Shown: positions 11,621 to 24,269, numbered from the stretch's first letter. The stretch: 64,000 nt of DNA from Sclerodactyla briareus (GCA_026419785.1 JAODTK010005548.1:62001-126000); one strand, 5' to 3'. Translations and numbers: made by a program. The notes: generated by a model not told the origin, from the sequence alone.

Positions 11621-12110
11621 CATGCTTTCTGAGCACACTCTGTCTCCTGCAGCCGCTTTTCCACAGGTGGGGCAGGGGAAGGGCCAATCCTGTGTGTTGC
11701 GACCTGGTGGTCAGAGATAAGTCTCAGTTTGAACAGTATTTCAGGCTTTATGAGTATTACTCTGTCTCTGAAGCCCTTTCCACAGGTGGGGCAGTGAAGG
11801 GGCCATAACTCCTGTGTGTCTGTGACCTGGGGTCAGAGAAAAAGAAGAAGTCTCAGGTGTGACTGTTAGTGTTTAATGCTTCTGAATGCACTCTGTTCTC
11901 TTGAAGCCCTTTCCACAGGAGTGGGGCAGGTGAAGGGCCCCATATCCTGTGTGTTGGACATCGGTAGTCAGAGGAGCTCAGTTGAAGGTATGTGCTTCAT
12001 GCTGATGAGACACATCTGTCTCCTGGAGCCCTTTCAAAGGTGGGCAAGTTGTGAAGGGCCATACTCCCGTGTGTACCTGGTGTCAGAGGCAGAGTAGTGA
12101 TTAAGCCAGC
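11621..12110 (-). pseudogene. Zinc-finger satellite block 1c (4 units)
   Basis: Four tandem units, with plus-strand landmarks at about 11,659, 11,778, 11,905 and 12,025, spaced close to 120 bp. They encode the CPTCGKGF finger on the minus strand. Unit boundaries are indel-rich and no frame spans two units. Confidence 0.65.
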
Positions 12111-14761
12111 CCCTATTTGTGCGACAGTCGGGCTCACACAGCATCGAGGTTGAAATGAAAAAAATCTGACAAGAAAATTCTACGTGGGTGTAAATTTTAA
12201 ACAAAATCTCTCCAGAAAGGTCTCACAGGAAAACTTGCAGTTTTTCTCTGGTACAACATCCTAATTGTCCTTTTGCGATCGGACGTCCTTCATCACAATT
12301 CATCAACCTTTATTCTACTTGTAATTGATTGCCGCTTGTTCTCTTGACACTGGTCACCCACAGCCTCTACTATAGCCTACTTTTCATACACGAATACGGA
12401 GCAGACGGGTTAAATACTACGCGTGTTCCATTCATCATAATCCGTAATCACGACTTTCCCCACTCTGGGGAATTGGCAATTGGACAATTTTCCGAAAAAT
12501 GGCGACCTCCCATGGGCAAATCAAACACTCACCAGTTTGGACAAAAATTATGAGATATAAGGGAATCTGTCAATAATGTTTTTTGTCAGAAAACTCATCC
12601 AAATAAAATGAAAGTAAAGGAAAGAAAGCATCCTAGTTCCGTGGAACTTTTCAGAAGGTTTGACGATATTACGTTACTGACACTGGGCATTGGTGACTGC
12701 GTGAAAAGCTCCTCGGACCATCTCGACTCAGCTTTACCACGTTTTTACCTAAAGGGGTGAAACAATCGCATGAATTTGCTCAATTTTCTCACCCTAAAAA
12801 GAATATTGACCTCAATTTAAGATCGTGCAATAATATCTTGAATGGCTTTCAATAATTCACTTCAGGCGATTTAAAATGTCCGCCATTTTGGAGAAGCTGT
12901 GAAAGTCGAGAGAGGCGTTAGTTCATGAGATATGTGCAAATGGAACGCTCTTACCAGTAGTAATAACGGTAATCCACCGATAATGGAACGCAACATCAGT
13001 ACCTAACATACGTGCATATCACTAGGACCGGACGAAGGGATGCCCAGGCATGGTAAAACAAAATGGAGAGTACACGACTCCTATTGTTTGTGCATGGCAG
13101 CGACGCCACGTGCAGTAGTAGCAGTGAAAGACCGATCATTGGTCAAAAACTAGGCGGGACAGGGGGCTGGAAATGGGAATTCCGTATACTGTTGTTACAT
13201 TCGCAAGCGTGTGCTTGAGGGATTCGACCTGTAATTGATAATGGACTGCTACTTGCTATGACCTACTAGGATATTTAAAAGTGGAATGTGGTTGAGCGAG
13301 TAGTTTAGAGATAGAAACACTTGTAACGTTTATAGTCTCTGTAGGGACTACTGATAGAGTCGACCATCGAAGTGTGAGCAGTCGGCCAAAAAGGAAACAC
13401 GAAAACTTGAGCAGTTTCTCAGCCTGAAAAGTGTGATTCAGCCTCCAACATTGGCGTGAGTAGAAGCGAGTCAGTCAGTCTAGGCTTTAAAAACAGCACA
13501 GTAGTAACAACGTTAGGGCATTTAAGAGTCAGTGCCAACAGAGGCGGGGCCTTGGCCTTCCCACATTCTAACCAGACTCAGATGATACCATCGCAAATTA
13601 TTAGGCCAAAACATCCAAGAAAGGAAAACACAATTTGAGTGCTCAAGTTGGGGCCAATGTGCTGGGTAAGAGCAGTGGTGCACCTGGGCACACACAGCAC
13701 AAACAGGAGTCGCCATACGGTATGAAACCGGTGGTGTTGTGACTAATTAGCGGTCCGATGCACCAGAGAGGCACAGTCTTAGTAACAAACATATGGAGGC
13801 TGGGAATCTGAAATGCTCCTAGAGAGAAGGAACCCACTGACACAATGAGTTCAGGTTGCAAAAAACGGGCAATGTTTTCAGGCAATGCATAAGCATTCTT
13901 CAGCCTGAGAAAGCATTGCAAACTCATTACCCAGAACGGACTTGAATTCCAGAAGTCCAGGGGTGTGGTGTAAAGGATCTAGAAAAATAAACACATGGTG
14001 CTAAGTAATACAATAGTCCAGAAATCCTTGGCAGATGCAGGGTGGAATCAGGTCATGTATCGAGGGGATGTTCCAGGAAAAATGACGGGTAAGTCCTTGG
14101 ATCGCATCGGCAGTTGATGAGAGCAAACAGATTATTTGTGGAGAGGTACCTCGCTGTTGTCGTAACTTCTCGTCCTTCTATGGGGAACTGTTCGTGCACT
14201 TGTGAAGAAGAAGCGCACAAATTCATGGTACGGTCAACTGGAAGAAAGGAAAGAGAAGAGAAACATATTCGGCATTGTTAAGGAGATCATACACAACTGG
14301 AGTTGAGGTTGGAGATAGACAAATGGCATAGGGTTCACCACAGATGGCTGCTACTGCAATGAGGGTTAAAGGAAAATGGTGCCGCAAAAGTTATGAGGGA
14401 TGAGAATCCTTTCAGTATAGGTATGCACTGTGGTAAACCCAGTGTTGGCCATTAGCAGGGAGCCCTAGCTGCAGCAGATAATCACAGATCAAGACCATTC
14501 AGAAAAATCCCTCTGCATCCTGCTTCAAATATTGTATTCACCTCTGGAGGAAACGTGCGGAACGACTGAATGAGTTGCAGAAAAGTATTGGATTCAGACG
14601 AAGTCCAAAACTAACAAGAAACATCTGGAATCGTGGCTTAGTCTGGGGTTAGCGCAGTCTGTGCACTAATGCAGAAGGTTTTTCTCCAGTTATTGCCTTC
14701 CTGGAGCACGAGGCCAAGAGGAACATGAACCTACAGCTATCAGAGCCGAGACAAATACACG
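12111..14761. other. No gene supported
   Basis: About 2.65 kb without a recognisable gene. Open frames up to 94 codons (minus strand 13,643-13,927) lack motifs. The right part may belong to the transposon remnant that follows, but I cannot place its 5' end. Confidence 0.35.
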
Positions 14762-15604
14762 TCTAACGCATTTGGCCCCTGTCACGGCACTTCTTGTTGG
14801 ACGTCCCCTGAACACATTGACCAGAGTGCAAACTATTATGCAAGCAGGACAAGATAAGCTATCGCTTCGTCATCTAACAGCTGCAAGCCCCCAAGGCCAC
14901 ACTAGATTTCTCGCAAAGAAGATGGTCCTGTGCTGGCAAAATTCAAAACAGATTGGGGAGCCTTCCCTGACGACCCAAATACGGTTGACTTAAAGGTGTG
15001 CATCTTCGCAAAATCACGATGCGATCAGGACGCCTTCAACAGATAAGATTTGGACATACCCAGCAGAATAATTCAGAAAATCAGAAGGTGATTCCGAACA
15101 TCGGCTGTTTCAACCGCTATGGACGCTCTAGACCAGTGCATCTCCAAAATCCTTTAACTATTCAGATGCTTGTGAAGCCTGATGAATGTACTGCTCAACC
15201 ACTTGGCAAGGCTAAAGGCGACCCACCCTGCCTGATAAATGCAGAGTTGCAGGGAGAAGTACCACACGTTCTATCATTTTGCCCAAAGACAAACTTGTTT
15301 TGCGGATTCGATTATATGGGCGTTGTGTCGGTTTTTGGATTACACAGGCTTACCCCTAGGCAAGCTTTATCCAGAACTAACACTTTGTCGCGCGTGCCGT
15401 GTTACTGTTCCATGCCATCTAATGCTGCCTGTGGATGCATTTCAGCATGCAGATGTGATTAAAAAAACAAGACTAAGAAATCGACTGAAAGCAGATACAG
15501 TGGACACCACTGTACGAATCAAACTAGAAGAGGGTTCTCCAGTCGCCATATATAACTTCCAACCTGCTATGGATATTTCAAGTCAACAGAGCAGAGGCGC
15601 ATAA
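14762..15604 (+). pseudogene. hAT-like transposase remnant, C-terminal part
   Basis: Cut-and-paste DNA transposases of the hAT superfamily end in a dimerisation region. Here the plus-strand frame ending with TAA at 15,602-15,604 contains KTRLRNRLKADTVDTTVRIK followed by an LEEGSPVA-x-YNFQPA segment. This resembles the K-x-x-RNRL-x-x-x-T(L/V)D-x-x-x-RIKLEGP-x-x-x-(F/Y)-x-F-x-A pattern of one hAT-like group as I know it. Upstream frames (14,772-14,993 and 14,998-15,462) overlap or shift relative to it, so the gene is broken. Terminal inverted repeats and the BED finger were not identified. Family assignment rests on this one C-terminal motif. Confidence 0.5.
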
Positions 15605-17284
15605 TTAGAAATAAATACTGACAAACTCACAAGTGAGCCTCTTGAGTGAAGCAAATCGTTATACTTGCAGCTGTGCAGGGAAATGCCATAAAGTATTTGT
15701 TTCCGGTTAATAATGACCAATTACGCCAAAATTAGTAAGCTTTTATACCTACTTATTGCAGCATGGATGCAAGAGCTCTGCACTTCAGTAGTGAATGGAC
15801 ATTAAGTAAACAAACGTATTGAGCGATTACGTGAATGAAAGAATAACCCCGCAATATTTCACGTTCCACGGAAATCAAAATTTGGGTTTGTTGGGATCAG
15901 CTGGATAAGTGCGATAACTGCGATATTCTGCAAATGATCACCCCCTGGGTAGGTAGCGCCAAATAGTAAGTTTGCCAGTTCAGTTTTGTATGCTACTCGG
16001 ACATATTATTGTCATCATTTTCACTCGGTGGCAGGGGACTGTTGGTCCCACAAAAGGTTTTACCATTTTGACTAGTTGTGTGAATGATTTCTAGAATATT
16101 TCGTGTCAAATAAACGCTTTTTGAAATAATGGGAAGGTGACACCCCTGCCACAAAAACTTGTCTGGGCTTACCAATTTGAACAGGCCTAATCCCTGAGGC
16201 AACCGCCCAGCATGGGGAAAGTGAATTAATGCTATCATGAGTGGAAGAACGCCGATGTCCATAGCTCGCTGTAGATCCTGTTTTAAGTTTTTTCTTTAAT
16301 ATCTGACCCAGCCAGAAGAAGACTGAAGGATTAATATTTCCATTCATGGAATTTACGATATTCTATTAAAGCTTCCGTGAAATCAAGAGAATTCAGACTG
16401 ACTTCCGACATCGTATTTACATTTTAGTACAGCAGACAGGCAGAGTTCTAAATATGTAATATTCACCACACGGTACATCAGCCCCAATAAACCTTGCGCC
16501 CAATAAGGAAACTAAAAATGCGAAGGTATAATTGCAACGTTGATGTTCTGTTATTTAGATGTTCAGCTCATCACATACATGTTTCTTGAAGTTGATTCTG
16601 CTCATAAATGAGTGACAGGTGCGCGTGCCGTTGGGTGTGAGGAGGAGCTTATGTACATTGAACTCTTGACAGGGCAGTTGCACTAGCTGATTGGCCAGGG
16701 AACTACTAAGGTTTGAATACGGAGTCAGTTAATCGTGCATAATGCAAGGGCGTAGCACAATGTTGGCGGCACGTCGCATGCTCACAGCTGTCTGTGGAAT
16801 CTTCAGAAAACTACAAACTCGTGCGTTGCAAGGTCATAGTAACAGTTCTTCTGGTCCAGAGGACCGCGAATTATTATTTTGTCGAACGGAAATACCGGAA
16901 GCAAGCAGCATGCGAATTGCGGGCGATAAGGGGGAGCATTAAATCAAGGCCAATTTTACACTGGATTGGTGTTATTAACGCAATGAAGACCCACATGAGA
17001 TCGAAGTTGAACATGGTAAAGAAATACGAATGCAACAAACAAAAGTAACAAAAATAGTGAAAACATTTGGCATCGACATCACATTTTGTGTTTTCATTAG
17101 GGGAGAGTCCAGTCAAATATCGCACCATTTGCGATATTAGTGCAACTCTCCCTCTCCAAAAACTTTCCAAAGGGCATAAACGGGACACCCCCTCTCCCAC
17201 TGGCCCCGACCAGTAATGTCGCATTTATAAAACATCCTGGCTAAAACACTGGTCATCGGTAGTTTTCAGTTTAATGTTCATAGC
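15605..17284. other. No gene supported
   Basis: A 66-codon plus-strand frame at 16,742-16,942 and overlapping frames on both strands are present, without motif or splice support. No repeat relation was noticed. Confidence 0.35.
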
Positions 17285-17455
17285 CTGGCCTGTGCGTGTA
17301 CCTGGTGGTCAGAGAGTCACAGTTGAATGTTGTGCTTCATTCTTTTTGAGGCACGTTGGTCTGTCCCTCTTTCCACAGTTGGGTCAGGTTACGGGTCATA
17401 CTCCCGGTAGTTACCTGGTGTCTAGGAGTTTCAGTTTGAATGTTGTGCTTCATGC
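17285..17455 (-). pseudogene. Zinc-finger satellite block 2a (1 unit)
   Basis: One degraded unit of the CPTCGKGF-type satellite on the minus strand (plus-strand landmark 'tttccacagttgggtcagg' at about 17,370). It is followed directly by an S2 spacer. Confidence 0.55.
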
Positions 17456-17840
17456 TGTTGTATACAGTTATGATTGTGTTTGTCAATCTGAACGTTTAAA
17501 TAAGCTGTAACTTTGAAACAGTTAACCAAGGCATGAACGGAACGTACACATCGAACGGAATCCTAAATGGTTCAGCAAAACTTGAGGAAGAACATATGTA
17601 GCATACATCAAATATCAATGATCTTTTAACATTAACCATTAATCCCAAACATTTCCTTGTTGATGTAGTTGGTGTGAAGATGACCTCAGTGTATTTCTAC
17701 TAACGATTCCTACTGTAATGTTGTGTGCTTTAGAAAACATTCGAACAGAATGTTACAAACAGCACTGAATGCACTCAATCAAATTAACCTCGAAATGTAA
17801 AAAGGATTATCGGCGGGCCTGAAGAAACAGATCATGCTTC
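17456..17840. repeat. Spacer family S2, copy 2
   Basis: Aligns end to end with 7,640-8,090 and 18,086-18,460, with numerous short indels between copies. Confidence 0.8.
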
Positions 17841-18085
17841 TGAGTGCACTCTGTCTCCTGAATTCCCTTATCCACAGGTGGGAGTCAGTGTGAAGGGCCT
17901 ACTCCCGTTTGTTTAACCTGGTTGTTTGCCAGAGAGTGGTCCCAGTTTGAATATTGTGCGTCATGCTTTTTGAGCACATCGTCTCTGAATTCCTTTCAAC
18001 AGTGGGGAAGATGAAGGGTCATACTCCCCGGGTAGCCTGTGTGACGGGTGGTCTAGGAGTTTATTTTGAATGTATGTGGCTCATG
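17841..18085 (-). pseudogene. Zinc-finger satellite block 2b (2 units)
   Basis: Two degraded C2H2 satellite units (plus-strand landmarks near 17,868 and 17,995) sandwiched between S2 copies. Together with the preceding S2 they form a repeated cassette of about 630 bp. Confidence 0.6.
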
Positions 18086-18460
18086 CGTGTTGTATTACAT
18101 TGTACTGTCGGTGTTGAAAATTGAAAGTTTAAAATAGCCGTAACTTGAACTTTCAAACAAAGGCTATGAACGGAACGTAACACATCGACGGAATACTAAT
18201 GGTTTTGGTTCAGCAAAACTTGAGGAAAAGAAATGATGTAAATACAATCAATGATCAATGATCTTCTAACATGCTCCAACATTATCACAAAACATTTTGT
18301 TGATGTAGTTGGTGTGAAGAGGACCTCAGTGTATTCCTACACGCCAATGTATGTTGTGTGCTAGAAAACATATGACAAAGTTACAGCACAGACACGCTCT
18401 CAAAAATTCAAAGTGACATCGAATTAACAGGAATGATCGCGAGGGCATGAAGAAACAGTT
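18086..18460. repeat. Spacer family S2, copy 3
   Basis: Third S2 copy, most similar to copy 2 in order and neighbours. Confidence 0.8.
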
Positions 18461-18720
18461 CATGCTTTCTGGTGCACTCTGTCTCCTGAAGCCCTGTTTA
18501 CAGGTGGGGCGTGAAGGGCCAATACGCCTGTGGGTGTGACCTGGGGGAGAGGGGTGGTTTTCAGTTTTTCAATGTTGTGCTCATGCTTTCTGAGCAAACT
18601 CTGCTCTGAAGCCCTTTCCACAGGTGGGGCGGGAAGGGCCATTACTCCTGTGTGCATGAATATGGTGGTCTAGTAGGGTTATCTGTTGTAGAGAAGAATG
18701 CCTTTTCTTTGGGGGCAAGT
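18461..18720 (-). pseudogene. Zinc-finger satellite block 2c (2 units plus CQFC-type finger)
   Basis: Two units with plus-strand landmarks near 18,496 and 18,616. The right edge runs into S1 exactly as at 10,545 and 11,265. The minus-strand frame across the block has lost the paired-cysteine spacing. Confidence 0.6.
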
Positions 18721-19030
18721 TGACAGGAGTAGGGCCTCTCCCCCTCTATGCGATGCTCGTGCTGCCCTCAGGGTCCAGATGGAGCGGAACCCCCGGTTGC
18801 AGGTCCTACAGATAAAGCCAGTGAGCACATCTGACCAGGGGCAGCCCTGTTTTTACCACGGGGGTGGGCCCACCTGCGGCCCTCCTCGGCGGGCTGGGCC
18901 TTAATTCCTATAGAAACAGACGGAGGGAGGATCATGCTAATGGGTATCAGTCTCTGAGAAATCGCACTTAAAGAACCCACGTAGGAATTACACAGTAATC
19001 TGCCCATACATTGATTGTATACTGCAGCCT
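18721..19030. repeat. Spacer family S1, copy 3
   Basis: Third S1 copy. It ends at about 19,030 in unrelated sequence, marking the edge of the amplified zinc-finger locus. Confidence 0.78.
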
Positions 19031-19345
19031 CACAGAGTGAAACACAACAATCTATAATTAGGACATTGGAAGCCTAAGTTCAATACAGGTTTAAACAATT
19101 TGATTCCGTGGGGTCAACTGAGTGCAAAGCTTCTCCCAGTGGTAGAGGAGTGGACAAGCTAAGACAGCACAATATTTTGCAGAGGGAGATATTCAATGCC
19201 CACTGCTAATACTGTAAAATCAATCAAACGTTCCCTCTGAGGCTCAATGAAACACATTTTTCCTTACAGTGCAGCTAGTAGCTAGTAGTAGGGTCAGATT
19301 GAAGTAGTGTCAAAAATGGTAGAGCAATGGACTAACGGAATAATG

Positions 19346-19650
19346 AGGGGATTAGCTCAGTCGGTAGAGCCCCAGACTGCAAAAACATTGACTGCAAGTT
19401 TTGGAGCCCATTTGAAGCACGGAAAAACTTTAGATGCTGTTAGACCAAGGGCATGTTCCTGAAATGACACGTGTGTAAGTGGGAACCTTGTGAGGTGACT
19501 TATGGAGATTAGTGAGCGCTGTATGTGGGCTGCGCCAATGGGACACAATGGAAAGAGGTGACAGAATGAGCAAAGAGTGGCGTATGGGTAGTACGGTGTG
19601 ACAAGTCACTAAGATAGGAGAGTCTATATTGTGAAGCACTTTTGAGCATG
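19346..19650 (+). mobile_element. tRNA-derived SINE, copy 1
   Basis: Begins with GGGGATTAGCTCAGTCGGTAGAGC, which contains a clear tRNA-like internal promoter A box, and a degenerate B box lies at 19,394-19,409 (gcaagttttggagccc). There is no matching acceptor stem, so it is not a tRNA gene. The body shares 'gtgacaagtcactaa' and a 'gtgaagcactttt.gcatgt' tail with 23,163-23,510. I infer a short non-autonomous retroelement copied by a LINE. Confidence 0.6.
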
Positions 19651-20036
19651 TGAACAAATGATTTAAGCACTGAATATTATGAAACCATGCAACCATGACG
19701 CAGAGAGAGAGAAAAACAAAACAGGAACAATGAAGACTACACTTGAGTGAGAGACCAAGGTAGTGGCAGCCTCTGGGAGAGAAACGTATCTTATGATTGT
19801 CATATCCTCATAGAGGACCAACATTCAACAATACTTGGTTTTGGCCCCTGTCCTATTTGCACGGTGCTTCCGTAGTAGGACACTAAAAGCACAGATTTGG
19901 TTAAGAAATCAGGTTAATGGGGAGGGGGGGGGAGGGCATGAGCTGGGGGGAGGAGGTACACTAAGGGGGAAAAGCATTTTTATCTTCAATGTAGGCTTGG
20001 GCACTGCCATATCTGGGGAGAAAGCCAACAAGTGCA
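19651..20036. other. No gene seen
   Basis: Contains a G-rich patch at 19,920-19,970. No motif-bearing frame. Confidence 0.35.
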
Positions 20037-20990
20037 ACAACTTGTTGACCAGAAGCTCTTAGTTGTTTACATAGCTGCAGCTATAGGCAATGATGTATTG
20101 CTCTGATCACATTTTCATATAGGGGAAATCAACGGCACCTAGTGTATATAACACATTGGTTGGTACAGTAGTGTTTTCTACCCAGCCCTAAACTTTTTTT
20201 TTCACCAGTAGTCAGTACGAGGCCTACGCCCACATTAGCTGGCTCCCTGAAAGACTGAATGAAATGTATCTAAATGAGCACCAGTCGATCTCAGCGCATG
20301 CTGTGATAACTGGAGGAAAATCCAGTAATGCTTCAGTTTGTAGCCTATGACCAATTTTTGATGGCTCCACATCTAATTCTCTCTTGAATGCTCAAACTGA
20401 TTTCAGTTTATAGCTTGTATAAGGTTGCTGTGACAAGAAAATGTAACGGTTTTGACAGGGATTTTATGATGTCCAAGGCAGAAATCACACAACATGTGCA
20501 ACAACGTTGTTGTATCCAGAGCTCTTCAAGGTTTGTATACATAGGTGCAGCTGTAGGCAATGACGTATTGCTCGAGCAACTATTTCTCTAGGGGAATTCA
20601 ACAGCACAAGGTATGTATATAACAGATTTTATAACAACCAGACTTGAGTTTCGCTGCATGAAGCCACATTATTGGTAAAGTAGTGTTCCTACCAGCATTT
20701 TCACCAGTAAGTCAGTTCTAGGCCTTACGCCGACAAATGTATGCTGAACTCCCTGCAAGACTGACAATAAAAATGTATCAAATGAGCACCAGTCGATCTC
20801 AGCGCATGCTGTGACAACTGGAGGAAATCCAGTACGTTTCAGTCACTTGTAGCCCATGGCCCAAATACTTTGGTGTGGTCATCATCTCATGCTCTGCGAA
20901 TGTCCCAGATTCGGTATTTCAGTATAGCTGTGAGGTTTGACAAGAAAATGTAACAATTTCTGACATGTGCTTATGATGTCCAAGGATCCA
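20037..20990. repeat. Direct tandem duplication of about 470 bp
   Basis: Two head-to-tail copies, about 20,037-20,490 and 20,500-20,990. Both contain 'gcaatga.gtattgctc', 'gagcaccagtcgatctcagc', 'gcatgctgtga.aactggagg' and 'gacaagaaaatgtaac', in the same order. They diverge by many indels. No conserved frame. Confidence 0.8.
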
Positions 20991-21239
20991 AGTATTCTTC
21001 TGATACTAATTAACTCATATGTCTATTTTGAATGTATGATTATCCCTATGTGACGTACAAAGTGCAGGGCCAGTTACAGACAGAAGGCACCAAATTCTGC
21101 ATCCTCACATGTCTAAAAGTCCCATTTCTCTCTTGAGTCCTCCTTTTGTTTTTCGTTTGTTCTGCTGGATGTTTTATTTCAGAACAGCCATCAGGTTAGT
21201 GGAATCGCAGCTTTTCACATCGAGATCTACCACTACCTG

Positions 21240-21660
21240 TAGCGGTTTTCTGACATTAATGTGACTGAAGAATCAAGTTTTCTCCGATACTGCAGCGGTC
21301 TGTAAACTATCAGTTCCCATCCGTTATTGGATTCTGTATCTTCATGTGCTGAATAATCAAGTTTCCTTCAGATACTGCAGCTGTCCTGTAACTATAAGGT
21401 CTCCCATCTTGTATTGGATTCTGTATCTTCATGTGCTGAATAATCAAGTTCCTTTCGGATACTGCACTGTCCGGAAAACTACTAAGTCTCCATCTGTATT
21501 GGACAATTATGTATCTCATGTGCTGAATAAATCAAGTTTACTTTCAGATACTGCGCTGTCCTGTAACTATTAAGGCTCCCATCTGTTGGATTCGTATCTT
21601 CATGGCTGAATATCAACGTTTTTTCAGATATTGCAGCTGTCCTTGTACCTCCAGTTGCCA
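21240..21660. repeat. Tandem array of about 85-bp units (5 copies)
   Basis: Repeated unit reads roughly 'cagatactgcagctgtcctg' + 'taactataaggctcccatct' + 'gtattggattctgtatcttc' + 'atgtgctgaataatcaagtt'. Five units are recognisable, with progressive decay at both ends. Confidence 0.85.
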
Positions 21661-23162
21661 GCTTATTGAATGCAGCAGGGGCTCTTTACTGTCCCAATTT
21701 TATCCAGTAGGTTATGAGGGTTCATGCAAATGAAATATATTGGAAGAGAGGGAAAACCAAGCACCCGTTGATAATGGGTACTAAATAGAAACAGGTGAAG
21801 TACGTGGGCTACGCTGAGTGTTACCCAGATAGAGAGCAATCCATGGAGTAGAAGAGAACATTGTTTGGTATATACATACACTGAGGTAATAGTTGAAAAA
21901 AAGTATAGCACCACAAAGAAAACAGAGCAAGAACAACCGAGGTATCTTATTGCATTGGGATTGCCTAGAACACTGATACAAGTAGAGCAATGATTATAAT
22001 GTGACTGGCAACAGTGTGCTACAGTATGTAGAATAGCTGATTCCGTAAACACAATCAAAAACGTAGTTGAGCAATAGCTGATCAATGGCATACAGTAAAG
22101 CGAAACGACCGAATTGAAAGTGTCATAAACAGTGTGCTAAAACGATGGGTATCACGGATCTGTAAAAAAGCATCTGAAGCCAGCACAACTGCTAAGAACA
22201 TTTGTAATACAAGTGACTGGTCAGCAAAAGATGCATTCTAGGAAATGCACAGTTGCCATCAGACATACTAAAAACCCAACACTATATTTGCAATTGAAGC
22301 TTTTCAATTGGTGCATTGATAAGACCACATCAAAGACGTATGATCTGTTATGGTGCTAATCCTGAGACAACCCTGAGGAGTAAGAGAAGGTACAGTGTAA
22401 TGAATGCCCCTCAATAACTAAACTGTTCCTATAGCAGATGAAAAGTTGAACTTTGCAAGTTTGTCTGAATGACGGGGAAATGCTTCCAAAAGTCCTGAAA
22501 CTGATAGAAATATTGAAGATTCAAATTTACATGAAGAATATTGGACCCAGTTGGAATAGTTGTTTTCTGTCACAGCACGCAAATGGAATGTTGACAGTAA
22601 GCGAACTTTGTTTGTTTCAAAGCATTGTGGTATAGGCCTACAGGTACGGCCAAACAAAGACACTGGTTAGTTTGGTCTCTTGCTTGACGAGTGAGGTAAT
22701 CCAGACCACTCAAAGAGATTTGGATTTAGTCATGTCATTGTACCGCAACTTACAGGAAAATTTCAAGTGCAAGATCTCAATTGACTGACTGTGTTAAACT
22801 CTGAGAACTGAGAAGAACAATTCGTTTCAGGTAATATCTACCTACTTCATTGGTTCATAACTGTTAACATGGAACCGTGTAACAACCCCCGCGCACTGAG
22901 CGCAGGCAGGTCTGTGAGGTGTATGCTAATACTTTTCCATGCCTGTTCATTTCAGTGACATGTAATTATTTAAAATCAATGCGTGTTAGTAATAATCAAG
23001 AGTATTCTTGCCAAAGGTTTCAGCAATACTGCAGGGCAAGAATTGGCTTTATACATGATTTTGTAGTATTCATTGAAGATAACTAACAACACACAGTTAC
23101 ATGCAGCCCTTGTCTTCCTCAATGCTTGGGAAACAGTGCACTATTCCCACAGAAAGCATAGG
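21661..23162. other. No gene supported
   Basis: The minus-strand 142-codon frame (21,663-22,091) is rich in Leu, Ser and Cys but matches nothing I recognise and has no splice context, so I treat it as chance. Confidence 0.35.
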
Positions 23163-23510
23163 GAGGCGATTAGCTCAGTCCAGTAGATCTCCAACTGCAA
23201 AACCATTGATCGCAAGTTCGGAACCTATGGGAAGCCTGAGGACTTTTTCGCAGTGCGTGTATGAGGCATGTCTCCAGTACATGTCTCTTGCCACCCACGT
23301 GCTAAAGTCCCCTTGTAAGTGATCGTGAAGAGTATCACACACCATACGTGGCAAGCTCTATTGGAAGTCCCCCAGGGGACCAATGAAATGACGTACTGAG
23401 ATGCTTCGGGAGAGAACAAGCAAGATTTGCGTGCTGTATGTTACGGATGCGACAAGTCACTAATGGTCTGGGGTAATATTTAAAGTGCTTTGCATGTCGT
23501 TCCGACCTGG
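23163..23510 (+). mobile_element. tRNA-derived SINE, copy 2
   Basis: Same family as 19,346-19,650. The A box is GATTAGCTCAGTCCAGTAG at about 23,168, and the B box GCAAGTTCGGAACC at 23,212-23,225 is better preserved here. The tail 'gcgacaagtcactaatggtc' leads to 'tttaaagtgctttgcatg', followed by an A run at 23,571. Confidence 0.65.
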
Positions 23511-24269
23511 AAAGCCCTAAGAACAAGATATTATTATAATTATCAACATGAACCATTGGCAATCATGCTTAAAAAAAAAACTTGAGATCCAGCCCATCGG
23601 ACCACTGGTGAAACAGTTTGCATTCCATCAGTCAGCTTCCTATGTCCTCCTATTCTGCCATATAGCGCGCTGGTGATCAGTTTGCGTGACATGACTTTAC
23701 GTCTTCATCCATGCATCATACACAACACTGCCGCGGTAATAGCATAGAGAAATAGAATTTAGCTGATGGGAATATTCCTGCAAAAAAAATACTGTTTCAC
23801 CTGTGATCCTATTCACCCTGTCACATGCATGCAAGTGGGTATTAAACGAGCAGTAAACACAATCCAATGCAGCAGAGTGCATTAAAAAAGTGTGGCCATT
23901 AGTCTCTAGCATATGGAACCTGTTCTTCATGTGGTATCAATTAAATTTGGATTGAACCATATCATACAATTCCAATAGCTTTCACTTAAGGGAACGAGTG
24001 TCAATTTTGATGGTCATTTCCTCAAATAATGAATGTACATACTATTTCATAAAAAGTTTTTGTTGGCAGCCTGTATGGATGGTCATCAGGGTTGACATGG
24101 ACAAAAAAAATCAGAACCTTGGTTGCAGTTTCATGTATTAGTAAATTTCATCTGCATATGCAAGTACTCTTCCCATGATGGAAAAGAGTGGACATTTGCA
24201 TTATGGCTGATAATAGCAGTTTAATATATAATCTTATTCCTCCAATAAAATTTTCTTTTTGTTCAACTG
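23511..24269. other. No gene seen
   Basis: AT-rich. The minus-strand 77-codon frame at 23,697-23,930 has no motif. Confidence 0.35.

Noticed and set aside
19346..19420. Possible tRNA gene
   Set aside because: An A box is present, but no acceptor or T stem can be formed, and a second diverged copy shares the downstream body. It is a SINE.
21663..22091. 142-codon minus-strand open frame, hydrophobic and Cys-rich
   Set aside because: No motif, no splice support, and a composition expected from AT-rich DNA. Probably chance.
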